Source: Manis javanica
Lineage: Eukaryota; Chordata; Mammalia; Pholidota; Manidae
DNA: 64,000 nucleotides
Direction: 5' to 3'
Assembly (NCBI RefSeq): GCF_040802235.1
Contig: NC_133157.1
Location: 90,444,001-90,508,000 of the forward strand
Part shown: positions 12,701-23,579 of the stretch, one piece after another
How the letters are laid out: each line of letters opens with the position of its first letter
How positions within the stretch are numbered: the first letter of the stretch is position 1
The notes under the pieces: generated by a model
Databases searched by the model: none
Told to the model about the DNA's origin: nothing
What the model saw: the letters and a program-made list of their open reading frames with translations, nothing else
Position numbers and translations under genes: made by a program

Positions 12701-14096
12701 AACATGTAGCACATGGAAGCTCCCGGATGTGGAAGAGATCGCTGTGAAGACGTGGAGGACTCCCCCTTCCCGATCTCTCAGAACCCCAGCTCCCCAGTCT
12801 GGTGGAGGTGGGCCCAAGGGCCGGGAGCCCTGGCTGGAGCCCCCATTCCTCTTCCACAGAGCAGCTGCCGCGCTGAGCCCTGCTCCTTCCAGGAACCGAG
12901 GCCCTCTCTGGCCCTGACTGGCACCTGGGAATGAGCTGGTGGGCGAGGACTTCAGACCCCACCACACCCCAAAATACAGAGTCCAGATGTCCATGTATCT
13001 GAACCAAGCTCAGATCTGTGACTTCAACATCACAAAAGTGAAAAAGAAAATTTCCACTGGATACACACAGCAGGCTGTTCTGAATTCACCTCATTTGCTC
13101 TTAATTAAATAGTCCTTTTAGTTGAAAAGCAGTGAGTCCACGGAGAGCTGTGTCTCTGGTAGCTGGTCTGCACCACTGTGGATGTCACAGGAGGCGATGA
13201 GCATCACCATGGTGAGGGTGCGGAGACCCAGATGGGGGCAACGGTACGACTCAGCCATCGAGGGCCTGGCCCTTGGGCTCCCCACCTTCACTATCTCACT
13301 AGTGCTCCCGAGTTGTCGTTGTAGTGCATGTGCGCCGAGTTAGGTTTGGGAGTTTAGACGCTGTATCTAAACCGAATTTAAGCCAGATTCAAAGTCTGTG
13401 TGCTACCCCTTGCTTTTCCCTCCTCTGATTGCGGGAGAAACTGATGCCACTTTCACAAACTTGTGTTCCCTCCCACCTTTGCTCCATGCTCAGCTGCTCA
13501 CCGGAGAAGCGGCCATATAGGTTGTGCGTGGCCTTAGGCTGGCCCTTCCTTGGCCATGTGGTCCAGCCTCAGGGCTCTGTGCCATGCACGGCTGGGGGCC
13601 ATTTGGACCCGGTCTCCATCCCTGGCCCTGGAGCCAGAGGATACCATCAGTGAGGTGGGTGCTGCCCACGGTGTCACTCCAGACTCACCAGGAAGGTTTC
13701 AGAAATCAGGCAGGTGCCTTTTGGAGTCCATTCTCCTTTTTGTCCTAAGATAATCCTGATTTTCTCCCGGTGACTGGGTGTAACAGGTTACTGTTATTGG
13801 ACTGGGGAGCATTTCAAAGTGCTGTGAGGCTTCCGGATAGAAGTTTTATTTGGGTCTGTATGTCATCGTTACCCGAGTGAGTAGCCATGACATCCATGCA
13901 CGATTTTGCTCCGGGGCAGCTGCAGACACCAAGGTGCTTGCTTCGGTCCCAGTTACTTAGGAGGGGTCCTCTCCGGGACCTTACACCACCGGCTATCCAA
14001 ATGCTTCAGTGTTTTGTTGCCTTTCTCCAGCTTCATTATTGCTGCCTCTCATATGCGGAGGTACTTCATCTCTGGCGCCCCTCTCTGATCTTTCAG
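6721..14096 (+). other. S1PR3: S1PR3 intron 1 (predicted)
   Basis: This lies between the CpG island and the acceptor of the coding exon. The acceptor is the pyrimidine-rich run 'ctctctgatctttcag' ending at 14096. GC content is mixed: 7.0-9.8 kb is moderate and 9.8-13.7 kb is GC-rich. I saw no coding exon and no young transposon inside it. Open frames such as 10498-11031 and 12432-12917 have no recognisable domain. Confidence 0.55.
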
Positions 14097-14235
14097 CAGG
14101 AGCCTATACTCAGCACCGGCTGGGGCCTGGCCTGGGTCTTTGATGAAGCCTGAGCTGCTGTGCTTTTTCTGGAGATGGACGTTCCCAGGGCGCCCTCTGC
14201 CGGATCCTGGAGGCAACCACTGTGAGTTTCAAGTG

Positions 14236-15369
14236 ATGGCGACTGTCCTGTCAGCGCTCCCCAGACTTTCCCCCTGGAATGAGACCCTGCACCGGCATTA
14301 CAACTACGTGGGCAAGCTGGAGGGCAGGCTGAGAGACGCCCCTGAGGGCAGCACACTCACCACTGTGCTGTTCTTGATCATCTGCAGCTTCATTGTCTTG
14401 GAGAACCTGATGGTTTTGATCGCCATATGGAAAAACAATAAATTTCACAACCGCATGTACTTCTTCATTGGCAACCTGGCTCTCTCTGACCTGCTGGCCG
14501 GCATCGCTTACAAGGTCAACATTCTGATGTCGGGCAAGAAGACACTGAGCCTGTCCCCAACGGTGTGGTTCCTGCGGGAAGGCAGCATGTTCGTGGCCCT
14601 CGGAGCGTCCACCTGCAGCTTGCTGGCCATTGCTATCGAGCGGCACTTGACCATGATCAAAATGAGGCCTTACGACGCCAATAAGAGGCACCGTGTCTTT
14701 CTCTTGATCGGGATGTGCTGGCTCATTGCTCTCTCTCTGGGTGCCTTGCCCATCCTGGGCTGGAACTGCCTGCACCACCTCCCGGACTGCTCCACCATCC
14801 TGCCCCTCTATTCCAAGAAATACATCGCCTTCTGCATCAGCATCTTCACGGCCATCCTGGTGACCATCGCGGTCCTGTACACGCGCATCTACTTCCTGGT
14901 GAAGTCCAGCAGCCGCAGGGTGGCCAGCCCCCACAACTCGGAGCGCTCCCTGGCCCTGCTGCGGACCGTGGTGATCGTGGTGACCGTGTTCATCGCCTGC
15001 TGGGCCCCGCTCTTCATCCTCTTCCTCGTTGACGTGGCCTGTGAGGTGAAGCAGTGTGCTGTCCTGTTCAAGGCCCAGTGGTTCATTGTGCTGGCTGTGC
15101 TCAACTCGGCCATGAACCCCGTCATCTACACGCTGGCCAGCAAGGAGATGCGGCGAGCTTTCCTGCGGCTGGTGTGCGCCTGCCTGCTCAGGGGCCGGGG
15201 TGCCCGCTCCTCACCCACCCGGCCCGCGCTCGACCCCAGCCGAAGCAAATCCAGCGGTAGCAATAATAGCAGCCCCTCCCCAAAGAACAAGGAAGACCCT
15301 CCGCAAACAGCTGCCTCACCTTGCATAACAGACAGAAACGAGACTCTGCACAATGGCACCCTTTGCTAG
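14236..15369 (+). CDS. S1PR3: Sphingosine-1-phosphate receptor 3
   Basis: Complete 377-residue class A GPCR (human S1PR3 is 378) in one exon. It sits in the plasma membrane, binds extracellular sphingosine-1-phosphate, and signals through Gi, Gq and G12/13 in vascular, cardiac and immune cells. Visible marks: N-glycosylation site N15-E-T; seven hydrophobic helices from about residue 40 to 302; R114/E115 in helix 3, the family's headgroup-binding pair; E135-R-H in place of DRY; C255-W-A-P in helix 6; N294-P-V-I-Y in helix 7; cysteines 314 and 316 as likely palmitoylation sites; and a Ser-rich C-tail. The start at 14236 matches the family N-terminus (MAT...) and has G at -3 and +4. In-frame upstream ATGs at 14140, 14143 and 14173 would add residues not found in the family. 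The coding exon begins at about 14097. Intact, with no odd residue at a key site. Confidence 0.98.
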   Translation: MATVLSALPRLSPWNETLHRHYNYVGKLEGRLRDAPEGSTLTTVLFLIICSFIVLENLMVLIAIWKNNKFHNRMYFFIGNLALSDLLAGIAYKVNILMSGKKTLSLSPTVWFLREGSMFVALGASTCSLLAIAIERHLTMIKMRPYDANKRHRVFLLIGMCWLIALSLGALPILGWNCLHHLPDCSTILPLYSKKYIAFCISIFTAILVTIAVLYTRIYFLVKSSSRRVASPHNSERSLALLRTVVIVVTVFIACWAPLFILFLVDVACEVKQCAVLFKAQWFIVLAVLNSAMNPVIYTLASKEMRRAFLRLVCACLLRGRGARSSPTRPALDPSRSKSSGSNNSSPSPKNKEDPPQTAASPCITDRNETLHNGTLC

Positions 15370-17595
15370 TGAGGGCGTTTGCTCCCCGGAGCGGGGTCCT
15401 CCAACCCCTGCCTCTGCAGCTGCGACCTTATTTATTGCAGGCCTTGTGTCTGGGCCTCTTCCAGAGCTGTGAACAGGACGTTTAACTTGTCAGCAATTAA
15501 AGCCTGCCCAGTGTGGACGTCTGTCAAGGAGGGGACCCAAGGACTTGCCAGCCCTCTGCAGTGTAGACAGCATGCCCTGTCCAATTCAGCTCCAGAATCT
15601 TCTGGAGGTGCCCAGCTGCTGCCCTCATCAGCTGCCTCCCCCTGATGCCCAGAGAGGGAAGGAGGCGGGCACATGGTGCCCAGGGTGTGTCCCCATGTGG
15701 GTACAGTATGTGGCAGCTGCACGCAGTGCCGACTGCATGGACCATGTGCTGTGTATTCACCACGTCTGTGCTGCGGATTGCTCGTGTTCCCAGTGTCCAC
15801 TGCTGGTACACGTGGGAGCTGCCAGCACAGCTATGTAACAGGCTGGCCAAGTACTTTCTGATGGAAGGACAGGAGTAAGGATACAGTGCGATCGAGGTGG
15901 ACATGCCGGTCCATTTCTCAGACCGATGGGAAGTCTGGTGTTAAGCACGTTTTGGATGCCCAAATTCCCATAAAGGGGGTTTGTCCACAGCTGGTCTCAG
16001 ATGCAGGGGTCTGACCCCAAACAGTCCCAAGACACCCTGACATCTGACAGATCCTGGAGAAATCCCCTAAGCTCAGTAGTGTCTGTCCCCAAGGGGGCTG
16101 CTTCACTTCTCCACAGAGTCATAAGCTCATCCAAAATCCAAGTTAGCCAGATTACATGATTGTTTTGGGGTTTTTCCAAATCACAGAAAAGCCAGCCAGC
16201 GTCTTCCAGCAGCCTGTGTCCCCAGAGAACCCGGAGAGGACCCGCAAGGGAGAGCTGGAGGATGGACGCCTGGCCTGTGTCACCTCCAGCTTGCAGAAGC
16301 AGCCTTCTGTGCATGTGGGCACTCTGGCCACGAGTGCAGTGAGCAGTTTCTTTTGAAGTCGTGGAGGCCTACGAGATGGCACTGTGATCTCTTGTTGAGT
16401 TTGATTCTGTATCAGAAAAGCACCAAGTCAGTACTACCCCCCGCCCCCACCGCCCCGTGTGGTCACAGCTGAATCGCTGGGGCTGTGAGCATCTCCCGGC
16501 TTCTCGAAAGCTGACCCTGACAGGCACTCTTAGGGCAGCTGAAGCATCAGATGAGGCTCCTGCTGTGCATTCGTCAGAGGAATGTGAAGATGCTCTAAGC
16601 TTACTTTTTAATGGAGGTTGACCCTGTATCTTCACCTTAACAGGGATTAGTTAGAAGGCATTTTGTCCTTCCCAAGGACTCTGCAAGCCACACACACGTA
16701 TGAAGGGGAGCACACACATGTGTAGAGCTCTCACTGACACAGCTGACGTGCTGAGCTCTTTGGGAAGCAAAAATGAGACAACCTTCAAGAGGATTCTTAC
16801 TTGGGTAAACCCACATCATAGGTCTTAGAGATTGTTAGGTTTGATGAGAAATTTGCCTGAGTAAAAAGGGGAAGAGAAATCTTCATTTAATTTTTGAAGA
16901 GAAATTGACTCCCGTTTGTTACCCAATGCCAGTGCCCCTCAATGAGGAACATTTCCGTGGGGCCCGGGGGATCCCCATGTACTGACCAAAGACTGTCCTC
17001 ATTTTTGTTACTAATGAGATAAATCCTATTTATAAGGAGATGCTTACCAGTGGCATTTTTTTGCCTTCTTTAACATCACTGAAAAGGACCTTCTCTTATC
17101 AAATAGCTTGAGAAAACCCAGGGCATTTCTAGAAAAGTTAAGCATTAGTGTGCACTGGGTTAAGAAAACAGAGCAGGGCTTCAGAGAGCCAGAATGTTGG
17201 CTGTTACACTTTCACGTAGGTAACAAAATGACTTTAGAGCTTCCTATCTGAAGGGCTTTGGGGCTCCCTGGCTAATATTTGTAACACCTTGCATGATAAC
17301 CCCAAATCCCTTTTAAGATAACACAAAAATTTCAAGCAATCTGAATGAAAAATACTCCCCAAGAGATACTTGTGTTCATTTGACATATGCAAAAAAAAAA
17401 AAAAAGGATCAGCTTTAATACCAACGTGTCATTCATACATATGTCTGTCCATTCATATACGTACCCCAGGGCCGGATAGCAGTGAGGTGATTCACAGCCG
17501 TAGGGAACTAGTGCATTCAATCTCATTCAGTTAGTGGCCTTCACTGTGTCCCATGTATGTTTTCTAAAAAAATAAAACCAAAAAGCCTTTGTTTG
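15370..17595 (+). other. S1PR3: S1PR3 3' untranslated region
   Basis: About 2.2 kb from the TAG to the predicted cleavage site. It contains an early ATTAAA at 15496-15501 that could give a short isoform, and a poly(A) run at 17391-17405. The AT-rich end (16.8-17.6 kb) is typical of a mammalian 3'UTR. Confidence 0.7.
17571..17576 (+). terminator. S1PR3: S1PR3 poly(A) signal AATAAA
   Basis: A canonical AATAAA lies in an A-rich context, followed within 20-35 nt by a T/G-rich stretch ('gttgttgggg'), the usual downstream element. It lies 2.2 kb after the stop codon, which agrees with the large S1PR3 terminal exon. Confidence 0.7.
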
Positions 17596-18315
17596 AACCT
17601 GTTGTTGGGGATCATTGTAGGAGGCTAGCCCTGTGGTGTGCAGAACCCAGCCTGGGTTCCCAACTGCTCCCAGGGTCTCTCCAGGACCGAACCACTCCTG
17701 GAGCCTCAGTGACCCTGCCGTCCTACACCTCCACTAACAGAGTGGGTGGCAGTGTGGCTTTGGGTATCAGGGTGCATGCTGCCAATGTTAGCAGGCTAGC
17801 CTGCTTTGAGGAAGGTCAGTAGAGTGCCCTTCATTAGGGAAAGGGTTGGAAGTTGTAATAGTCAATGTATAGCCAAAAGGGATGCAATATTCGGTTCTGC
17901 CCCATTTCCATCAGGAGAGAAGAGTTCACAACCAGCGCCTTGCAGGCTGCTCCTTACAAATGGTGTTTTATTTAGCCTGTGTCTGTGTGTCCACCCTGTG
18001 CTCGACATAGAGAGGCCAGTGCTCCACGTAACTGGTGTGGCGGTGCCCCAGCATGGCCAACGACTGCAGCCTTCTGCCACTTTTGGTTCTGCCCAAGGCC
18101 GACTAGGCAGAAGGTGAGCACAAAGCCCCATCAGGAACACTTCTGCCAAGCTGCTGCTTTCAATCAACACCTCTGGCAGATGGGCCCTGGCTTCACTGTG
18201 ATCAATGGGGTTTTAAGGGGTGTCCTGGGAACAGCAGAGTATCTGCTTTCTGTGCAAAGGCTTCAGAACCCCCTCCTCTCCTTTGTGAGGCGATACAAGA
18301 TGCACCACCCAGATG
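17596..18315. other. Spacer between convergent genes
   Basis: About 0.7 kb between the predicted 3' ends of S1PR3 and SHC3. A second minus-strand AATAAA at 17967-17972 could extend SHC3 into this spacer. Nothing else was recognised. Confidence 0.5.
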
Positions 18316-18334
18316 AGAGACTTTTCACAAATCC

Positions 18335-18340
18335 TTTATT
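18335..18340 (-). terminator. SHC3: Candidate SHC3 poly(A) signal
   Basis: AATAAA on the minus strand, about 3.3 kb downstream of the SHC3 stop codon. Alternatives on the same strand are at 20781-20786 (shorter UTR) and 17967-17972 (longer UTR). Sequence alone cannot rank them. Confidence 0.45.
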
Positions 18341-20844
18341 GCCTACAGACTTATATCAACAGTCATTTAAACAGTTAACAATATAGAAACAGATGTTTCT
18401 CTCTACCTGACCTGTGGCTATTCTGCACTGGCAAAGAGCCTTTCACAAAAATGTAACAGGTGTATTTTCTAGAACACTTAAAGTTAAATTACCAAGTCAA
18501 TGCTTTTAAGTTGTATCTATGCTGGCAAACCTCAAACCCAAATGTTGTTGGTATCTGAGTCAAATACCCAAGGGTTCGCTACATAAACTGGAGCACACAC
18601 CACAATTCCTAAAAGGAAGGCAAGTGTTCTGATGACCAGTGGTAAGGAGGGCACATCATTGTTTGAATGGGTGTGTCAGCCTCCCGCCTGGGCCACAGCG
18701 ATGGCACCCAGGGACACTACATGGCAATGCCACTTGGCTGCTCCAGGAGCACAGGGACGTGCCTGGTGCATCCCCAAAGCCTCGCTTCCTGGAGGAGTGG
18801 AGTGGACTTGCTGACGGCGATGAGGGAAGCCAGTTCTCTTCACCTGGATTGTTGAATGTCCCAAATGTTGGCCAAATCACTTAGGTGTTATTTTTCATGG
18901 AACAGAGATTAGAAAACTGGATATTGGTTTTGTATTTCCACTCCTCAGGCTCTAAGGACCAATTCTCTTCCAATATCCAAGTAGAAAGTGGTGAATTTGC
19001 AATAAACCCAGAGATCTTCATGGTAATTCTTTTGTTTCACAAAAGTTAATGGAAAGAAAACACAACTTACAAACCGTATGAATGAGTGTATGTAATTTGC
19101 CATCCAAATGCTTTTTAAAAAGTGATAAATATCTTATTACATATTAAATTTAAATGGAGTTCTCTCCTAATCCTTGGACTTAAACACCAAATGTTTTACA
19201 ATATTTATTCTGGTTCAAGTTATATTAAAAAGTCAAATGAACACTGAGCATTCCACTTGGCAACCCATACAGTTGTTACAGGAACGGCAAGTCAGTGTTC
19301 AAAGATGGATTTGCCCCTTAATTTCTGCTTTGTTAATTGTCGCTTGCTTTGATGGTTAGAACTTTGGTTGTGGTAAAAATGTCCCAGATGAGTGTGAGTG
19401 AGTCACTTCACACACTCGGGCCCCCAGCATGTGCTGCCCATGCACAGATTTTCTCCCTATGTAGCATTTCAAGGTGAAACAATGAAACAGACCCTTGACA
19501 CTGTGGGATTCATTTCCGGCACTTTCCTCTGAGAGAGTGGCCCTCTTAGCACTCTTGGGAAGCCCTGTGTGCTTTGTGCGAACAGGGTCATCACGCAGGG
19601 AGGGTGTCTGTGACGCAGGGAGCAACCTCCCGACTAACACTGGACGTTGGGTCCAGGAGGGTGACCTGCCCTCCCTAGCCTCCCACGCCTTGTCAGCCTG
19701 CTCAGATCCCCCAGTTCCAACTGCCACCAGTTTACCAGAACTGGGCCTTCAGGGTATTACTGAACTTGTCCACGCCAGCAGCAGGCTTCCTGCTCCTACT
19801 GATGGCAAACTCAGGCAGGAGGGACCTCGGGCATTCATTTCTTTATCCGGGATCCCAGCTCAGTGCCAGCCACTCACGATCTACTGCATGATGAGGAGTA
19901 GATCACTGCTTCTCAGAGCAGGGATCCATACTAGAACTGAAAGTAAAACCATCTGAGTAGAGGATTATTAGTCTAGATCAGTGGCCCAAGATGATTTCTA
20001 ATTCACTGCAGACATTCTAGAAGATAGAAGTCACTTTAGATTCACTGGACCCTCAAAGGACAAAAACTCCAAAGAAGGCTACACATCCATCCTCACCCAT
20101 TAGCTCCACTCCCTCCTCCTTCCTGGCCATATGCACCCCCCAAAATGAGAAATGGGGTTCATTTAACACTAGAACTTCATGGATTACTGCTCATTGGAAT
20201 TTTTTAAATCTACCCTTAGCTCCTCATTCTTGAAGCAGCAAGTTTACTGCCATCCAGCTCTAAGGGTGTGGGGTTGTCTTTCTGTTGCATGTTAATGTGG
20301 TGCCACTCAGTACACAGGTACAAGGGCCAGTGTTGTAGCCCCATGAGATGGTGCCAGCTGACAAATACATCCTTCCATCTCCTAAAAGACAACATCTGTT
20401 AAATCACATGGAATCTCAACCCAGATGCTTTTAAATTACAAATGGTTGCGGGCGTCCTAACACCACAGGACCCTCTGGGGTATCGCAGTGCATCGCCTCG
20501 AGGGAGGGCTCCAAGGCGAGGCGCTGCACAGGGCACCCGCCCCTTCACGGAGTGAGGGGACGCCTGCTGGAGGGGCAGCCATCCCCTTTACCCGCCTATC
20601 ACTCTGGAGGCAGAGCCTCAAACTGACCCCCAGAACTCCTGAGCCCCAGCTTCAGGCAAGCATAAACCCAGGAGCAACCGTGATGCAGGTGTCTCAGGAC
20701 TGAGCAGCCTTGCTTGCCTCCAAGTCTGGCACAGCTAAAACACCTGCATTGCTCTCTGCTGGATATGAGGGGTGAGCAGTTTTATTGGCAGCTACCAACC
20801 CATTGGCTAGAAGGGCACAGAAACCAAGATTTTGCCCCACTTAC

Positions 20845-21014
20845 CTCTCCACACGTACTCGTTTGTTCATCATCTGGATAAAAGCAATGGCAGCATTCAC
20901 CAGGCAACACTTCAACAATGAGGCTTGTTTTGTGTCATATTTGGCAGTAAAATGAGTCCTCAAGAATCCCTGGACAGCCAGGGTCAAGGACAGCGTTCCT
21001 GCACTCAGCATGAC
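20845..21014 (-). other. Exon-like block inside the SHC3 3'UTR
   Basis: On the minus strand, 170 bp is framed by a strong acceptor (a 'cttctttttcag' tract ending at 21015) and a near-perfect donor (GAG|gtaagtgg after 20845). One frame is open through the whole block: 56 codons beginning VMLSAGT and ending NKRVRVE, with phase 0 at the start and two bases left over. I do not recognise the peptide. It could be a cryptic exon, an alternative SHC3 3' exon, or part of an unknown transcript. Chance splice-like sites in a UTR are the null explanation. Confidence 0.3.
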
Positions 21015-21661
21015 CTGAAAAAGAAGAGCGACACTTGCTCGTTCATGCAGCTGCCTGGCTGCCCCGTGCTGGCAATGCCTGCAGGCAGGTGGGATGCACA
21101 CAGCCTGGGTGGGCCGCCGAGGAGGAGGGCACCGACACCCCGAAGGACCAGAGAGTCACCCTGCTTTCCGTGCAGACTGAGGCCTCTTAGGATAACATCT
21201 TGCTCTGCCACAACTCTGTTTATTACCAACCCTCCTGCTTTCCTCTATTCCCTGTGTTGTGCCTCTTAGCTAAGCCTGCAGGTAACACCTTCCTGGTGGG
21301 ATTTCCCAGTGGAATGGGTCAGCTGAATTAAATTTTTGCCTGGACAACTACAGACCTTTTTTTTTTTTCATTAAAAACATACAGCACAGAACATTAGTCT
21401 TACATCTTTCTTAGTCTTCAAAAATATAAATATAGAGGGATACTTTGTACAGGATGTACAGGTATGTACACCTCCAATATGCACAGGAAAAGTCGGAACA
21501 AGTTGTGAACCTTGCCCTTTCTGGAACCTTCCTCCTGGGGCTTGTGAACAAGGCTCTGAGCCTGAGGGCAGCCCCAAGGTCCCGCAGCCCCACACCCAGC
21601 TACCGAGAAGGACTGGGGCCTCCTGACCACAGGTGCAGCGTCAGGACAGGGTGCTGGCGGG

Positions 21662-21790
21662 TCACGGGTTCCCCTCCACCGGCTGCTGGAGGCAGAGCTC
21701 ACTCCCGGCAGAGATGATGGGCAGGCTCTTCTCCAGGTGGTGGTTGATGAGGTGGCTGATGCTATCGAACACCCTGTCTCTTGTTCGGAT
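21662..21790 (-). CDS. SHC3: SHC-transforming protein 3, last coding exon (SH2 end)
   Basis: A minus-strand exon of 129 bp encodes the last 42 residues of the SH2 domain of a Shc adaptor. It begins [18 protein letters not shown] and continues through [13 protein letters not shown] to a TGA at 21662-21664. The acceptor is 'tccttcgcag' ending at 21791, phase 0. SHC3 (N-Shc) binds phosphotyrosines on Trk and EGF receptors through its PTB and SH2 domains and recruits Grb2 in neurons. The paralogue choice rests on the HH after LIN and on synteny with S1PR3. The tail reads ..VEGNP, whereas Shc proteins usually end ..VER-K-, so the last residues have diverged. The preceding SH2 exon was not found in the window and must lie beyond 64 kb or have been missed. 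Confidence 0.93.
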   Translation of the reverse strand: MRTRDRVFDSISHLINHHLEKSLPIISAGSELCLQQPVEGNP

Positions 21791-23126
21791 CTGCGAAGGA
21801 CACGGGGGAAAGGTTGGTGTGACCCAAAGGCAGAAGAGGGCAGAGCCAGCTGGACCCTCTGAACTGAGGGGCAGCCTCCCGGGGTCCCCATACTTTCAGA
21901 GACGGTGTCTGCAAAGTTCCTGGCCACTGTTGCCAGCCAGACAGTTCAGTCAAGTCATCTGCCCCCTCTGGGACTGAGCCACGGGCTCCCCCACCCTCAG
22001 CAACCAGGCGCCCCCCACCAGCCTTCTCTCTCCTGACTCCTCCTGCCCCATAGGAACCGTCCCAGACACATCTGCCCAGCTGTCCTGCAGCACCCCACCC
22101 TGCTCGCGTCTGCAGGCTCCCCTTTCTCCTCTCACCTACCCACCTTTGCATGGGGGCCCCCAGCCAGAACATGCTACCTCCTCTGGGAAACAGGCCTCAC
22201 ATCAGCACCTTCAGGCCACCTCCCCCCCATCCCCAGACCACCCCAGCATGCTGTGCTCCCACCAGGAGGGAGCCAGGAGTTCTGTGGGGGGAGAATGCTG
22301 CTCTTTTAGTGTCTCCCCCTGAGGGTTGGCCTGGCTGGGAAGGAGGGGCAGTGCAGTGCGCCCCTGGGAGCTCAGCTCTGCAGCTGCACATGGTGCCTGC
22401 CCGCCCACTCCTACTAAAATGAATGCCTGGGGTATGGTAGGCTGGGGGGCAGGGCCCCACTTCCCTCTGCTGTCTGGGCCTGTGCGCTGGTTCCCCACCC
22501 TGAGCTACTGCGGTCCCAGTGCAGACCACACTGGCCAGGAGCTGTCTCCCAGCTCACCCTGGATGGGCCCCCTAGGGCCTGCTCCTTTGAGAGGGGGTGG
22601 GAAATGGGCAGGGAGCAGGTGCCTGCAGGTGGATCTGGGATGCCCAGCTGCCCCTGCCAGACCTATTTTGAGCTCTACCAATTAGCACCCAAAGTCAAGA
22701 GCAGAATCTTTGAAATTTCCTCTCCTGGGATCCAGCTCTGAGGTGGTCCCCTGCCCACCCATCTCTGTAAGCACCAGAGGGGAAGAGGCCCCCTCAGACC
22801 ACAGGCCCCCTGAGTCCTGGACTTGAGCCTCCGTAAAGATGTAATCTGATGGGCATTTTCTAAGGCTTTCCTGCTTCTTTCCATTCAGATTGTCTAATCT
22901 TCCTGGGACTCCTTAGAATTCCTGACCCAGAAAGACCCCTGGTGATGATGCAAGCAGACCCTTTTCTTGGAAGCTGGGGGCACCCAGGAATTCAGCTTGA
23001 GACTGTGTGGTTGGAGGTTCGCCTTGACATCAACCCCTTACTCCCCCTCTTAAGGGTTAATACTCATTTATGTTTGGGGACAAGAGGGCTGGATGAAGGA
23101 TTTATGACAGGGTGTGTCTGGGACAG
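21791..23126. other. GC-rich intronic sequence, no feature seen
   Basis: Moderately GC-rich, with short overlapping open frames on both strands and no recognisable domain or repeat. Confidence 0.4.
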
Positions 23127-23290
23127 CAGTCTCAACCTGAGCTCATGTCCACATTGTCTGAGGAGCTTTCAGTCACCCCATGCCCAGGCCAACTCAACCG
23201 GGTGCTTGGGGTGGGGCCCAGCTACCAGCCTCAATCCCTCCATGATTCCAACATGCTGCCCAGGCAGAGAGCCACTGGTCATTGTCCTTG
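23127..23290 (+). mobile_element. MER5-like hAT non-autonomous element fragment
   Basis: It resembles the MER5A pattern: an '..ctgaggagcttt..' block followed by '..atgcccaggcc..' sequence. Diverged, and both ends are uncertain. Confidence 0.35.
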
Positions 23291-23579
23291 GGGTACATAC
23301 ACTGGGCACCATAAACCCACACACATGTGAACGAGGGCCCACGAAAGAGGTAAGTCATACCTTTACTGCCTAAAGATGCAGGCCAGTTCACTTCATTCCC
23401 ATGCATACCTGCTGAAACTCTGGCCTGGCTCCTGCCAGAGAACTTGCTGCCCACAGAGGTATTTGTGTGGACCCACCTACTGTGTGCTAGAGATGCCAGT
23501 CACTGATTAAATGCACCCAGCAGCCCAGACAAACCTGGACAAACTTCTCCAGAGACCTGAAGGGATTCTGCTATAGTGA

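Larger units (their letters stand above)
18316..21661 (-). other. SHC3: SHC3 3' untranslated region (predicted)
   Basis: Non-coding sequence downstream of the SHC3 stop on the minus strand. It is AT-rich at 18.3-19.4 kb with several AATAAA motifs, as expected for a long brain-gene 3'UTR. No transposon was recognised. It contains the exon-like block described separately at 20845-21014. Confidence 0.55.

Noticed and set aside
14140-14235. N-terminal extension of S1PR3 from an upstream in-frame ATG
   Set aside because: The added residues do not match the family, and the ATG at 14236 matches the known N-terminus and has a good context.
14251-14934. 227-codon open frame antisense to S1PR3
   Set aside because: It is a shadow of the strongly biased codon use of S1PR3. 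No family similarity and no separate promoter.
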